Notes under the pieces: generated by a model
The model's database searches: none
The model's input: the letters and a program-made list of their open reading frames with translations, nothing else
Told to the model about the DNA's origin: nothing
Shown here: piece after piece, positions 24,162 to 33,942 of the stretch
Layout of the letters: each line of letters begins with the position of its first letter
Position numbering within the stretch: the stretch's first letter is position 1
Translations under genes and position numbers: made by a program
Assembly (NCBI RefSeq): GCF_014395225.1
Contig: NZ_CP060723.1
Coordinates: 4,216,001-4,280,000, forward strand
Direction of reading: 5' to 3'
DNA length: 64,000 nucleotides
DNA from: Pedobacter roseus
GTDB taxonomy: Bacteria > Bacteroidota > Bacteroidia > Sphingobacteriales > Sphingobacteriaceae

Positions 24162-25844
24162 TTATTCTTCGCCCAGAAGCACACCCGAAACATTCCAGGC
24201 GCTAGAGCTGCCTCCTTCCGGTTTACCCATCGGGATGGTTACCTTTATAGTATGTTTACCGGCTTTTAAATCACCTAAACTAATCCAGTTCGGGTTGGTA
24301 ACTGTACCAGGGCACCAGTTAGAACGGCTTAAATCCGACGAAGAAAGTCCACTTTCGAAATTGCCCGAAGCCGGGTTCGATAAACGGTACGATCCGCAAT
24401 CCTGTCGCCATGGTGTAAAAGCAAAAGCTTCCTTTTCATCCAGCCAGATCGTATTTTTCTTCGGCACAAACTCGTCGCCATTTCCCCAGCCGCCATGCCC
24501 TGTAGTGATGTAACGCAGTTTCGCATCCTTTAAATCTTTTGTTAAAGTAAAAGAAACTTCCAGTCCTTTATCACTGCTAAACATCGTTGCATATTCCTGT
24601 CCGGCCATTTCCATTACATTGGTTGAGTTGAATAAAGGCAAAATCACTTCCTTCACTTCTTTTGGTCTTCCGCCGTTATGCAGGGTAATATTTAACGAAA
24701 CCTTATGTCCACCTTTATCATAGTTGCCAATAAAAACAGCTACCCAGGCTTCTTTTCCATTTATCAGCGGAAATAATTCCGAAACATCCTGGCGGTAATA
24801 AACTTTCTCCGCCCAGTTTTTATCCTTTAATTTTAAAGTGTTGTATTTGCCAACACCAAAAGGGGTAAAAAAGCGCATCAGTTCGATTACCGGGTTATAA
24901 TTTGCTGTAGCTACAACGCCCTGGTATTGCTTCCCGTTTCCATTATCGTAAACCGGCAGCGCCTTAACCGAATTTTTAAGCGCATCCATTAAACTTACCG
25001 TTTTATCAGTGGGGATAATGAACACCGAACCTGTCCTGTCGTAAGCATCACCGTTTGATTGTTCGGTCAGGTCGACAAATACATTTGGGTTAGCCAATTG
25101 AGGAAATTTTACCTTTCTGGCGATTACGGTTCCACCGGCAAAGCGAAAAACAGAATCGTTTGATTGTGGCTTATCAATAAAATTGATCGTTTCGTTGTTG
25201 AAAACGTTTAAAGTGGTAAACCTGCTTTTCCAAAGCAAATCTTTATACGTTAAACCATCAGTTAGTTTAGAACCTGTTTTTTCCGGATCTATAGTTTGCG
25301 CTTTCTTAACTTCTTCAATTTTTGTCGCCGTTACATAACTGTTTCCATTACGCACCTGCTCCAAAACCAGCCCAAGGCTTTGCCCTAAACTCGTTGGTGC
25401 AGCTTTTATACCGGCATCGGTAGTGTACCATAAATCAATCCGGTTAGAGTTGACTACCGTTGTTGCCCTTTTGCAGGTATAGCCTAAAATGATTTTGGTT
25501 TCGGTACCAAACTCAAAAACCTGCTTGGCAATTGCGGTGCTATCGGCAGTGGCAATCTGATTATTAGCGCCTAAATCGGCCAGCTGGAATAAAATATTTT
25601 CAGGCTTGGTTACGATGCTTTGTTCGTAAGGATATTTTGCCTTATGATCGAGAATGGAGGTATTACTGATTAAGTTCTGCTTTGCTGAAGCAATTACCAC
25701 CGCAGGGTTTCGATCTTCCTTTGGTTTCCCATCAGCCGAGCGGAAATAAGTTATTTTATAAACTGCATTACTTTTGAGTACGCCCTGCGCCTGCAGGTTA
25801 AAAGAAATAAAAACAGAGAAAACGAGGATGTAGAGATGTTTCAT
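24162..25844 (-). CDS. Secreted GLPGLI-like / PNGase F-like fusion protein
   Basis: 560 residues from ATG 25844 (MKHLYILVFSVFISFNLQAQ is the signal peptide; an upstream ATG adds 13 non-signal codons). Residues ~25-200 resemble the GLPGLI family: ILGYTCKRATTVV, then IDLWYTTDAG and SLGQSLGLVLEQ in place of the GLPGLILE motif. Residues ~230-560 resemble the two jelly-roll domains of peptide-N-glycosidase F: GDAYDRTGSVFII (the DR-x-G motif holding the putative catalytic Asp), RFFTPFG, YITTGHGGWGNGDEFVPKK, then RSNWCPGTV and HTIKVTIP. It may remove N-glycans from glycoproteins in the periplasm or outside the cell. Assignment is by motif pattern, not by search. Confidence 0.72.
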   Translation of the reverse strand: MKHLYILVFSVFISFNLQAQGVLKSNAVYKITYFRSADGKPKEDRNPAVVIASAKQNLISNTSILDHKAKYPYEQSIVTKPENILFQLADLGANNQIATADSTAIAKQVFEFGTETKIILGYTCKRATTVVNSNRIDLWYTTDAGIKAAPTSLGQSLGLVLEQVRNGNSYVTATKIEEVKKAQTIDPEKTGSKLTDGLTYKDLLWKSRFTTLNVFNNETINFIDKPQSNDSVFRFAGGTVIARKVKFPQLANPNVFVDLTEQSNGDAYDRTGSVFIIPTDKTVSLMDALKNSVKALPVYDNGNGKQYQGVVATANYNPVIELMRFFTPFGVGKYNTLKLKDKNWAEKVYYRQDVSELFPLINGKEAWVAVFIGNYDKGGHKVSLNITLHNGGRPKEVKEVILPLFNSTNVMEMAGQEYATMFSSDKGLEVSFTLTKDLKDAKLRYITTGHGGWGNGDEFVPKKNTIWLDEKEAFAFTPWRQDCGSYRLSNPASGNFESGLSSSDLSRSNWCPGTVTNPNWISLGDLKAGKHTIKVTIPMGKPEGGSSSAWNVSGVLLGEE

Positions 25845-25877
25845 TGTGGTTAAAAAACCAAATATAGATAAAGTATC

Positions 25878-25988
25878 CGTCATTGCGGGAAGGCTTTTTC
25901 AGCCGACGAAACAATCTATTTTCTTATAGTTCTTTCTACAAAGATTGCTTCATCCAATAAAAAATTGGATTCGCAATGACGATCTGTC
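25878..25988. repeat. Intergenic palindromic element (CGTCATTGC...GCAATGACG)
   Basis: Ends CGTCATTGCGG and CGCAATGACGATC are inverted copies; inner segments GCCGACGAAACAATC and GATTGCTTCATCC repeat the pattern. It lies between cdd and the PNGase-like gene. Same outer ends as elements at 3400 and 50372. Confidence 0.65.
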
Positions 25989-26004
25989 GTGAGATACTAC
26001 TTCC

Positions 26005-26493
26005 CTACCGCTCCAACCTATCCTCTACAAAAGAAAATGGCAACAAACTTTTTACACTCGGTACTTTAAGCACTTCACCATTTAAACAATAAAAGATTAC
26101 TTCAATTGGCGTCTTTTGCTTACGTTCAAATTCTGCCATTACCTGCAGGCAGCCTCCGCAAGAAGTAATGGGTTTTAAAATTTCAAAATTATCCGTCTGC
26201 GCTGTAATGGCCATACTTTCTATTACCGCATTTGGATATGTGGAACCGATACTGAATAATGCTACGCGTTCGGCACAAAGACCAGATGGATAGGCCAGAT
26301 TTTCCTGGTTACTGCCCAGTATCGTTTCTCCGGAGGCCAAACGGATGGCTGTACCTACCCTAAATTTCGAATAAGGCGAATAAGAACTGGCTAAAGCTTT
26401 TTCCGAAAGTTCGCAAAGCGTCCTGTCTGCCAATGTTAATTCTTCGATACCGGCATATTGCTCAAAGGATATATTTAGATTTATTGATTTCAT
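26005..26493 (-). CDS. cdd: Cytidine deaminase
   Basis: 162 residues. Zn-dependent hydrolytic deamination of cytidine or deoxycytidine to uridine in pyrimidine salvage. The zinc site is complete: Cys73-Ala-Glu75 in GLCAERVALF (the Glu is the proton shuttle) and Cys112/Cys115 in TSCGGCLQV. The N-terminal substrate loop SSYSPYSKFRVGTAIRL and the length fit the homotetrameric class. No signal peptide. Transcribed away from tamB across a 148-bp gap. Confidence 0.95.
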   Translation of the reverse strand: MKSINLNISFEQYAGIEELTLADRTLCELSEKALASSYSPYSKFRVGTAIRLASGETILGSNQENLAYPSGLCAERVALFSIGSTYPNAVIESMAITAQTDNFEILKPITSCGGCLQVMAEFERKQKTPIEVIFYCLNGEVLKVPSVKSLLPFSFVEDRLER

Positions 26494-26641
26494 TTTTAAC
26501 TGTTTACATCACCGCCTATGTTAAATTTTTATAGCGGGCGAACAATTTAGGTTATTTTTTGTATTAATTATTAAAAACTGCCTTAAATTTAACATTAATG
26601 GCATGCTTTTGGCATTTAGTTGACACCAAACACGCTTAGCT

Positions 26642-29600
26642 TTGAATAAATACGTACGTAAAAGTCTCAAAATTTTATTGTGGGTAATTGCTTCCATCAT
26701 CATTCTGGTGGTGGGTATAGCCCTGTCTTTAAATATTCCTGCCGTTCAGAATTTTGTTAAAGGCAAAGCCATAAACTACCTTAAAAGCAAAACCAACACA
26801 GAAGTTAGTTTAGAAAGCATTAAAATTGCTTTGCCAAAAGACGTGGTTTTAAACAAATTCTACATCGAAGACCGCAAAGGCGATACCTTATTATATGCCG
26901 AAAAACTTGCTGTCGACATCAGCTTATTTAAGCTGTTAAAAAACACCGTTGAGATTAATAACATTGAACTAAAAAATGTACGCGCAAATGTGAAGCGTAT
27001 TAGTCCCGACACAACATTTAATTTTTCTTTCCTGGTGGATGCTTTTGCAAGCGATCAGAAAAAACCGGAGGAAAAGGTAAAAGAAGATACCACCTCTACC
27101 CTCAAATTCTCTGTTGATAAAGTTTCGTTCGAAGATATAGGCATTAATTACCGCGATGATGTGGCCGGTAACGATGTGAAATTGTATTTAGGTGCGTTTA
27201 AAACAAAGATCAAGGATTTTGATCTGGCCAACCAGCATTATGTAATTAAAGAACTAAGCCTGGTGAATACTTCATTGCGTTATTTACAGCAAAAACCATT
27301 GGTTAAACTCGTGCAGCATATTACTAACAGTGTGGATAGTGCAGAGAAAAAGCAGGGTAAATTGCCACTAATTGAGGTACAGAACTTTGTTTTTAGTAAT
27401 GTAAAGGTAAATTACGACGACCAGATTTCGACCACTAAAGCCATTGCCACAGTCAATGATCTTGGCCTGGCTAACCTGAAAGTAGATTTAACCAATAGCA
27501 AATATTCAGTTGATGATGCACATTTAAACAAATCGAATATCCTTTTTGCCTTTAAACCTGCTCCTAGCAACGATTTAAAAAAGGTTAAAGATACCGTGGT
27601 GCCAGAAAAGTCGCCATTGGGCCTGATGATCAAAAATATCAGTTTGGCTGATAACAACGTACAATTCGATAACCTGGGCGCAAAACCTGCCCCTAAAGGA
27701 ATGGATTTTAATCACCTTAAAATTAACCAGCTTAATTTGGGGGCTAGCGATGTAAGTTATAGCGCAGCAGGTATCAAAGCCAATGTTAAAAATGGCTCCT
27801 TGAAAGAGAAAAGTGGATTTGTATTGGACGAATTGCGTGGTGATGCCGTGTATAACGATAAACAGATTAAGCTGAGCAATTTTATCCTGAAAACACCAAA
27901 TACTTCTATCGAGAACGCAACTGAGTTAAATTTCACCTCAATGGAAGATTTAACCAAACATCCTGAACGCGTAAAACTAAACATTGCCCTTAAAAATACC
28001 ACCATTGGTTTAAAAGATGCCGGATACTTTAGTAATGCCGTACCGGCCAACTACCGCAATGAAAAAATAAAAATCAATGCTGATGTTAACGGCTATTTAA
28101 ATAACCTCAATATCCCGAAACTGCAGATCAGCGGGTTAAAAAATACACAGATTGATATCAGTGGAAAAGCCAAAGGCTTGCCCGATATCAAAAAAACCTT
28201 CCTGGATTTAAACATTAAAAAACTTCACGTCACCAAAGGTGATATTTTAGTCGCTGTACCTAAAAAGTCACTTCCGCCTTCAATCGAACTACCTAACGTA
28301 ATCGATGCGAAAGGTAATTTTAAAGGCTCAATGACTGATTTCAACACCAACCTGAACATCAATACCGATATGGGTGGTGCTGTGGTGGTTGCAGGCATGA
28401 ATGGGCCGAAAGGTAAAGAAAGTTACAAGGCAGATATCAGTTTAAGCAACTTCAACGTAGGCAGGTTGTTAAAAATGCAGCCTAAACTGGGCCGCGTTTC
28501 GGTAAAGGCCAATGTGGCTGGTACAGGGCTCGATCCTAAAAAAATTAATGCCAGGTTTAATGCAAAGGTATTAAGTGCTTATTATAATAAATATACCTAC
28601 CGCAATTTAAGCCTTGCCGGAAATTATAGCAACCAGAACATCAGTATTAAAAGTAGCATGCCCGATAGCAACGCCAACTTTAATTTAGATGCGAAAGTAA
28701 ATATGGCGGGTAAATATCCGGCAGTAAAGGCTGATCTGAATTTAAAACAGGTTAACCTTCAGGCTTTAAACTTTAGTCCGACGGTTTTAAGTGCCGCCGG
28801 TGTGGTTAAAGTAGACCTGACCACTGCCGATGCCGATTATTTGAATGGATCGGTTGATGTTACCGGCTTACAATTGGTAAAAGACAAACAAAAAGTTAAC
28901 GTTGATACGATTTCGATCCGTGCAAAATCTACCGCAACCGAAAACGAACTGACCCTAAAATCTGAAATACTTTCAGCAAAAATTGACGGCAAATACCAGC
29001 TGACCAAAATAGGTAGTGCAATAATCAACGAAATTAATAAATATTATGCTTTTGGCACCGTTACCAAGGTTCCCGATCAGCGTTTAAGGTTTTTTGTTCA
29101 GGTTTACGATTCTAAATTATTAAAGAACTTCGTACCTGAATTAACGGTGTTTAAACAATCGCAGTTTTACGGATTGATCGATACTCAAAAAGATAGCCTG
29201 CAGATTAAAGGTAATTTCCCGCAGGTAGTTTATGGCGATTTCAAAGTAGATACCACGGTTTTAAACATCAATAACGATAATAATAAATTAGACTATAGTT
29301 TAACCGTTAAAAGCCTTCAAAGTCCGTCTATAGCGCTTTTCAATACTGAAGTAAGCGGTGATGCTGCGAATAACAATTTGGGCGTTAATATTTTCTTACG
29401 TGACAGGCAACGCAAAAACAAATATGTAATCGGTGGTAATTTCCAATCAATCAATAAAGATTTTAAATTTACTTTAGATCCTCAGAAGTTATTGCTCGAT
29501 TATCAAAAATGGGTGGTTTCGCAGGATAATTACATTCAGTTTGGAGCATCGGGTATATTGGTTAACCAATTTCAGATCAGCAACAGCGGGCAGTCACTAT

Positions 29601-31636
29601 CCATTAATAGCAACCCTACCCAGCCTAATGCACCTTTGGCTGTAGAGTTTAAAGATTTCCAACTGGAAACCTTAACCAAATTTGCCGAAACCGACACTAC
29701 GCTGGTTGGTGGCCGTTTAAACGGAACCGCAAATGTTAAAGATCTGGCCAGTACACCAAAATTCGAAGCCAACTTAACCATCGATCAGCTGCGTTATCAG
29801 AAAGATCAGTTGGGTACCTTACGTTTAGCCGTAAACAACAACACTGAAAATGCATTCGAAGTAAACGTGGCATTAACCGGCGTGCACGAGTTAAGGGTAA
29901 ATGGATTTTATTACACCGCACCTCAAAGCGCCTTAGATCTTACGGTGAATATCGATAAAATCGAAATGAAAAATATTGAGAGTTTATCTGCAGGTCAGCT
30001 TAAAAATGGCACAGGTACCTTAACCGGGGCGCTTACCGTTAAAGGTGCCTTAACCGCTCCAAAAATATTGGGTGATCTAACTTTCAATAATGCGGGCATC
30101 AAAGTGGCTTATGTAAATTCATATTTCCGCATGCCTAACGAGAAGATTTCATTTACAAATGAAGGCATCAGTTTTAATAACTTCACGCTGATTGATTCCT
30201 TAAATCAAAAGGCAACCATCAATGGAAAAGTTTATACCAGTGATTTTAAAAATTACCGTTTTGGTTTAGATATCAGAATGAACAATTTCAGGGCAATCAA
30301 TTCCACGGCAGCGGATAATGACCTGATCTACGGAACGGTATTTTTAACCAGCAATATTAAAGTTCGCGGAGATTTAAACCAACCTGATGTAAATATGAAC
30401 ATCAAGGTAAATAAAGGAACCAAATTCTTTTTTGCATTGCCATCAAGCGATCCTTCAATTATTGATCAGGACGGAATTGTGCAATTTATCGATGCCGACG
30501 CACCACCATTTAACGGACAAAAAGCTTTAAAAGTTGATAGTGTGAGTAAATCGGCAATGAAGGGAATCAACCTTGTTGCTGCCATTACGATTGATCCTGA
30601 GGCTGAACTGAATGTGGTGGTTGATCCATCAAATGGAGATGCGCTTAACGTTAAAGGCGATGCCAACCTAAACGCAACGATGGATCCAAGTGGTAAAATC
30701 AGTTTAACAGGACGTTATGAAATTATTGACGGTTCTTATAACCTATCGGTTGGTCCATTGGGCAAAAAAGAATTTAAACTGGTAAAAGGAAGTACCATCA
30801 TCTGGACAGGTGAGCCAACAACAGCAAATGTTAACCTGAGTGCTTTGTACGAGGTTAACGCGGCTCCTATCGACCTGATTAATGATCCATCTAATACACA
30901 GGCTAAAACCAAATTGCCTTTCCAGGTATATTTAATGATGAAAGGCGAATTATTGAAGCCGGTTATCTCATTTAAATTAGATTTACCAGAAAACGAACGT
31001 GGTGCATTAGGCGGCATCGTTTACACCAAATTACTTAACGTAAACCGTGATGAAAGTGAGCTGAACAAACAGGTTTTCGCTCTACTTGCCTTAAACAGGT
31101 TTATAGCAAACAATCCTTTTCAGAGTTTAGCTGGTGGTGGCGGTGGTGTTTCTACCCTGGCCCGCTCTAGTGTAAGTAAACTTTTAACCGAGCAATTAAA
31201 CAATTTAACATCCGATCTGATTCAGGGTGTTGACCTTAACTTCGGGGTAAATTCATCTGAAGATTACTCTACAGGCTCGATGCAGCAAAAAACTGATTTA
31301 GAAGTGGGCCTATCTAAAAAGCTATTAAATGATCGCTTAACCGTTACGGTAGGAAGTTCATTTGCTTTAGAAGGACCGCAGGCACCGGGAGAAAAATCGA
31401 CCAATATTGCAGGCAACGTAAATGTGGAGTATGCCCTCTCTGCCGATGGCAGGTACCGTTTAAGGGCTTACCGCAGAAACCAGAACGACATGATTGTACA
31501 GGGGCAGATTGTTGAAACAGGCCTTGGTTTTACGCTGGTAGTAGATTATAATAAATTTAAAGAGATCTTCCAGAAGAAAAGAATTAGAAGAATAAGAAAC
31601 ATTGAACAGAAAGCACAAGATGAGAAAACTAACTAG
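26642..31636 (+). CDS. tamB: Translocation and assembly module protein TamB
   Basis: 1664 residues. An N-terminal anchor helix (LLWVIASIIILVVGIALSL, about 13-31) is followed by a very long repetitive beta structure (taco-like beta-helix expected for the AsmA/TamB class) and the C-terminal TamB/DUF490 domain, with LDLPENERGALGG and DLNFGVNSSEDYS. It spans the periplasm and, with TamL, moves phospholipid or assembles outer-membrane proteins. No ATG is available in frame; TTG 26642 (LNKYVRKSLK) gives the expected basic N-terminus. A chance TAGCTTTG box overlaps this TTG, which conflicts with it being the start if that promoter is real. Its 3' end overlaps tamL by 17 bp. Confidence 0.93.
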   Translation: MNKYVRKSLKILLWVIASIIILVVGIALSLNIPAVQNFVKGKAINYLKSKTNTEVSLESIKIALPKDVVLNKFYIEDRKGDTLLYAEKLAVDISLFKLLKNTVEINNIELKNVRANVKRISPDTTFNFSFLVDAFASDQKKPEEKVKEDTTSTLKFSVDKVSFEDIGINYRDDVAGNDVKLYLGAFKTKIKDFDLANQHYVIKELSLVNTSLRYLQQKPLVKLVQHITNSVDSAEKKQGKLPLIEVQNFVFSNVKVNYDDQISTTKAIATVNDLGLANLKVDLTNSKYSVDDAHLNKSNILFAFKPAPSNDLKKVKDTVVPEKSPLGLMIKNISLADNNVQFDNLGAKPAPKGMDFNHLKINQLNLGASDVSYSAAGIKANVKNGSLKEKSGFVLDELRGDAVYNDKQIKLSNFILKTPNTSIENATELNFTSMEDLTKHPERVKLNIALKNTTIGLKDAGYFSNAVPANYRNEKIKINADVNGYLNNLNIPKLQISGLKNTQIDISGKAKGLPDIKKTFLDLNIKKLHVTKGDILVAVPKKSLPPSIELPNVIDAKGNFKGSMTDFNTNLNINTDMGGAVVVAGMNGPKGKESYKADISLSNFNVGRLLKMQPKLGRVSVKANVAGTGLDPKKINARFNAKVLSAYYNKYTYRNLSLAGNYSNQNISIKSSMPDSNANFNLDAKVNMAGKYPAVKADLNLKQVNLQALNFSPTVLSAAGVVKVDLTTADADYLNGSVDVTGLQLVKDKQKVNVDTISIRAKSTATENELTLKSEILSAKIDGKYQLTKIGSAIINEINKYYAFGTVTKVPDQRLRFFVQVYDSKLLKNFVPELTVFKQSQFYGLIDTQKDSLQIKGNFPQVVYGDFKVDTTVLNINNDNNKLDYSLTVKSLQSPSIALFNTEVSGDAANNNLGVNIFLRDRQRKNKYVIGGNFQSINKDFKFTLDPQKLLLDYQKWVVSQDNYIQFGASGILVNQFQISNSGQSLSINSNPTQPNAPLAVEFKDFQLETLTKFAETDTTLVGGRLNGTANVKDLASTPKFEANLTIDQLRYQKDQLGTLRLAVNNNTENAFEVNVALTGVHELRVNGFYYTAPQSALDLTVNIDKIEMKNIESLSAGQLKNGTGTLTGALTVKGALTAPKILGDLTFNNAGIKVAYVNSYFRMPNEKISFTNEGISFNNFTLIDSLNQKATINGKVYTSDFKNYRFGLDIRMNNFRAINSTAADNDLIYGTVFLTSNIKVRGDLNQPDVNMNIKVNKGTKFFFALPSSDPSIIDQDGIVQFIDADAPPFNGQKALKVDSVSKSAMKGINLVAAITIDPEAELNVVVDPSNGDALNVKGDANLNATMDPSGKISLTGRYEIIDGSYNLSVGPLGKKEFKLVKGSTIIWTGEPTTANVNLSALYEVNAAPIDLINDPSNTQAKTKLPFQVYLMMKGELLKPVISFKLDLPENERGALGGIVYTKLLNVNRDESELNKQVFALLALNRFIANNPFQSLAGGGGGVSTLARSSVSKLLTEQLNNLTSDLIQGVDLNFGVNSSEDYSTGSMQQKTDLEVGLSKKLLNDRLTVTVGSSFALEGPQAPGEKSTNIAGNVNVEYALSADGRYRLRAYRRNQNDMIVQGQIVETGLGFTLVVDYNKFKEIFQKKRIRRIRNIEQKAQDEKTN

Positions 31637-33935
31637 ACCTCTTTTATTTTTATTGGCCTGTTTAGTTTGGGCGGCTTGCAGTAGCACCAAATCGTTAAAA
31701 CCGGGACAAATTTTATACACTGGTGCCGAAGTAAAAATCAATCCCGATACTTCGGGGAAAATTGATAATGAAAAGCAAATTAAATCCGATTTAGAAGCTA
31801 AAACCAGGCCACGCCCTAATAAATCAATTTTAGGTGTAAAGTATAAACTTGGTATTTATAATCTTGCTGGTGAACCTAAAAAGCCAAAAGGCCTTAGAAA
31901 CTGGCTGCGCAGGCAGGGAGAACCACCTGTGCTGTTGAGTGAAGTAAAGCTAAAATATAATAATGATGTATTATCTAGCTATTTAATCAGCGAAGGATAC
32001 CTGCAGGCCGATGTTACCGGCGATACTGTTGTTAAAGATAAGAAAGGTAAGGCCATTTATACCGCTGTTACTGGCGAGCGCTATAAAATCAATAAAATTA
32101 CTTTCCCGCCTGATTCGGGTGTATTAACTAAAATCATCAATGCCAACAAAGGTAAAACCTTGTTAAAGGTTGGTGATTATTATGATATCGACACCTATAA
32201 AAATGAAAGGATCAGGATTGATAACGACCTGAAAGAAAGTGGTTATTTCTACTTCAGTCCTGATTATTTAATTATGCAGGTAGATAGCACCATTGGTAAA
32301 AACCTGGTTAATGTATCGGTGAAGGTAAAAGACATCGCTCCTGATGCAGGTTTAAAACCTTACACTATCAAAAACATCAATATCTACCCTAATTATTCGT
32401 TAAGGAGAGATAGCACGCTGAGAAAATTAAAGCCATTGGAATATAAAGATTTCAATATATATGATGACAAGAATACCTTTAAACCAAGACTTTTCGACAG
32501 GCTGGTATTCTTTCAAAAAGGTGAGCTTTATAACCGTAAAGATCATAACCAATCGTTAAACCGGATGGTAAATGTGGGTGCTTTTCAGGATGTAAGGGCA
32601 GAATTTTTACCAGTTGATAGTTTCAAAAATAACGAGCTCGACCTGAATATTTATTTAATCCCTTTAAAGAAAAACTCACTTACTTTTTCTGTTACCGGAA
32701 CAAGTAAATCGAACAACTTTGTGGGTTCTGAAGTAAAGGTTACCCAAACCACTAGAAACCTGTTCAGAAATGCAGAACAGTTAGATATAAGCGTAAGCGG
32801 TGGTTTTGAAACACAGACCAAAGGAACTTCTTTAGGCAAAAACTCCTTATCGTTAACAGCCGAAGCCAAACTGACTTTCCCAAGGTTTATTGTTCCTTTT
32901 TATAAACCAAATAGCACCACGGCCTTTATTCCGAAAACGATCACTTCGGTATCTTATCAGATGCTTAACCGTGGTTCAGAATATACCCTGAATGCTTTTA
33001 AAGGAGAATTCGGTTATAATTTTAAAGAAAATCTATATAAGGAGCATAATTTTAATCCAATATCAATCAGTTACATTTCTACTGCTTTTCCAAGTGATCG
33101 TGTTCGAGATAGTTTATACGATGCGAATCCTCTGTTAAGGACTACTTTAGACAAGCAGTTTATTATTGGTAGTAATTACAACTTTACCTATACTAACCAG
33201 ATGGAAGATAACCGGAGAAATAATACCTATTTCTATGGCGGTTTAGAAACCGGCGGTAATGTATGGGGTGCTTTTGTGCCCAAGAATGATGAAGGGAAAC
33301 GTGCCCTTTTTAATGTACCACTATCGCAGTTTATAAGAGTTGAGGCAGATTTAAGGGATTATTATAAAATTAAAAAAAACCTGGTATGGGCCAATAGGTT
33401 AAACCTGGGTTATGGTTATGCCTATGGTAATAGTACTTCATTACCATTTGTAAGGCAGTTCTTCGCAGGGGGTAGTAACGATATCAGGGCCTTTCCGGCA
33501 CGTACTTTAGGTCCGGGTACTTATAAAGTGCCAGATTCGGCAATTTTTGCCGATCAGGGTGGTGATATAAAATTAATGCTCAACTCAGAACTTCGGTTTA
33601 AGATAGTGAGTGTGCTTTATGGCGCATTATTTGTTGATGCAGGTAATATCTGGTTAAGGAAAGAAGACCTTGGAGAACCAGGCAAACCAGAAACGGCGAG
33701 ACTTGGATCAGGCTTTAAGTTAAAAAATGCTTTTAACGAGCTGGCTGTAGGTACTGGCGCAGGTTTACGTGTTGATGCCACTATTTTTGTAATACGTTTA
33801 GATGTGGCTTTCCCTCTGCGCAAACCTTACCTGCCCGAAGGACAGAGATGGGTAGTTGATGATATTGCCTTTGGCAATAAAGATTGGCGCAAACAGAATT
33901 TAATTTTTAACATAGGAATAGGATATCCGTTTTAA
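31620..33935 (+). CDS. tamL: TamA-type outer-membrane protein with lipoprotein signal (TamL)
   Basis: 771 residues from ATG 31620, chosen because MRKLTRPLLFLLACLVWAAC is a lipoprotein signal peptide with Cys20; an upstream ATG in the same frame lies inside tamB. POTRA-like domains occupy roughly 40-330 (repeated YKINKITFPPD, IKNINIYPNYS), then a BamA-superfamily barrel to the C-terminus, ending FNIGIGYPF with terminal Phe. The lid-loop-type motif (V/I)RAFP occurs in GGSNDIRAFPARTLGPG. In Bacteroidota, TamA is replaced by this lipid-anchored form, partner of TamB, encoded in the same operon. Confidence 0.93.
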   Translation: MRKLTRPLLFLLACLVWAACSSTKSLKPGQILYTGAEVKINPDTSGKIDNEKQIKSDLEAKTRPRPNKSILGVKYKLGIYNLAGEPKKPKGLRNWLRRQGEPPVLLSEVKLKYNNDVLSSYLISEGYLQADVTGDTVVKDKKGKAIYTAVTGERYKINKITFPPDSGVLTKIINANKGKTLLKVGDYYDIDTYKNERIRIDNDLKESGYFYFSPDYLIMQVDSTIGKNLVNVSVKVKDIAPDAGLKPYTIKNINIYPNYSLRRDSTLRKLKPLEYKDFNIYDDKNTFKPRLFDRLVFFQKGELYNRKDHNQSLNRMVNVGAFQDVRAEFLPVDSFKNNELDLNIYLIPLKKNSLTFSVTGTSKSNNFVGSEVKVTQTTRNLFRNAEQLDISVSGGFETQTKGTSLGKNSLSLTAEAKLTFPRFIVPFYKPNSTTAFIPKTITSVSYQMLNRGSEYTLNAFKGEFGYNFKENLYKEHNFNPISISYISTAFPSDRVRDSLYDANPLLRTTLDKQFIIGSNYNFTYTNQMEDNRRNNTYFYGGLETGGNVWGAFVPKNDEGKRALFNVPLSQFIRVEADLRDYYKIKKNLVWANRLNLGYGYAYGNSTSLPFVRQFFAGGSNDIRAFPARTLGPGTYKVPDSAIFADQGGDIKLMLNSELRFKIVSVLYGALFVDAGNIWLRKEDLGEPGKPETARLGSGFKLKNAFNELAVGTGAGLRVDATIFVIRLDVAFPLRKPYLPEGQRWVVDDIAFGNKDWRKQNLIFNIGIGYPF

Positions 33936-33942
33936 TTTTTCG

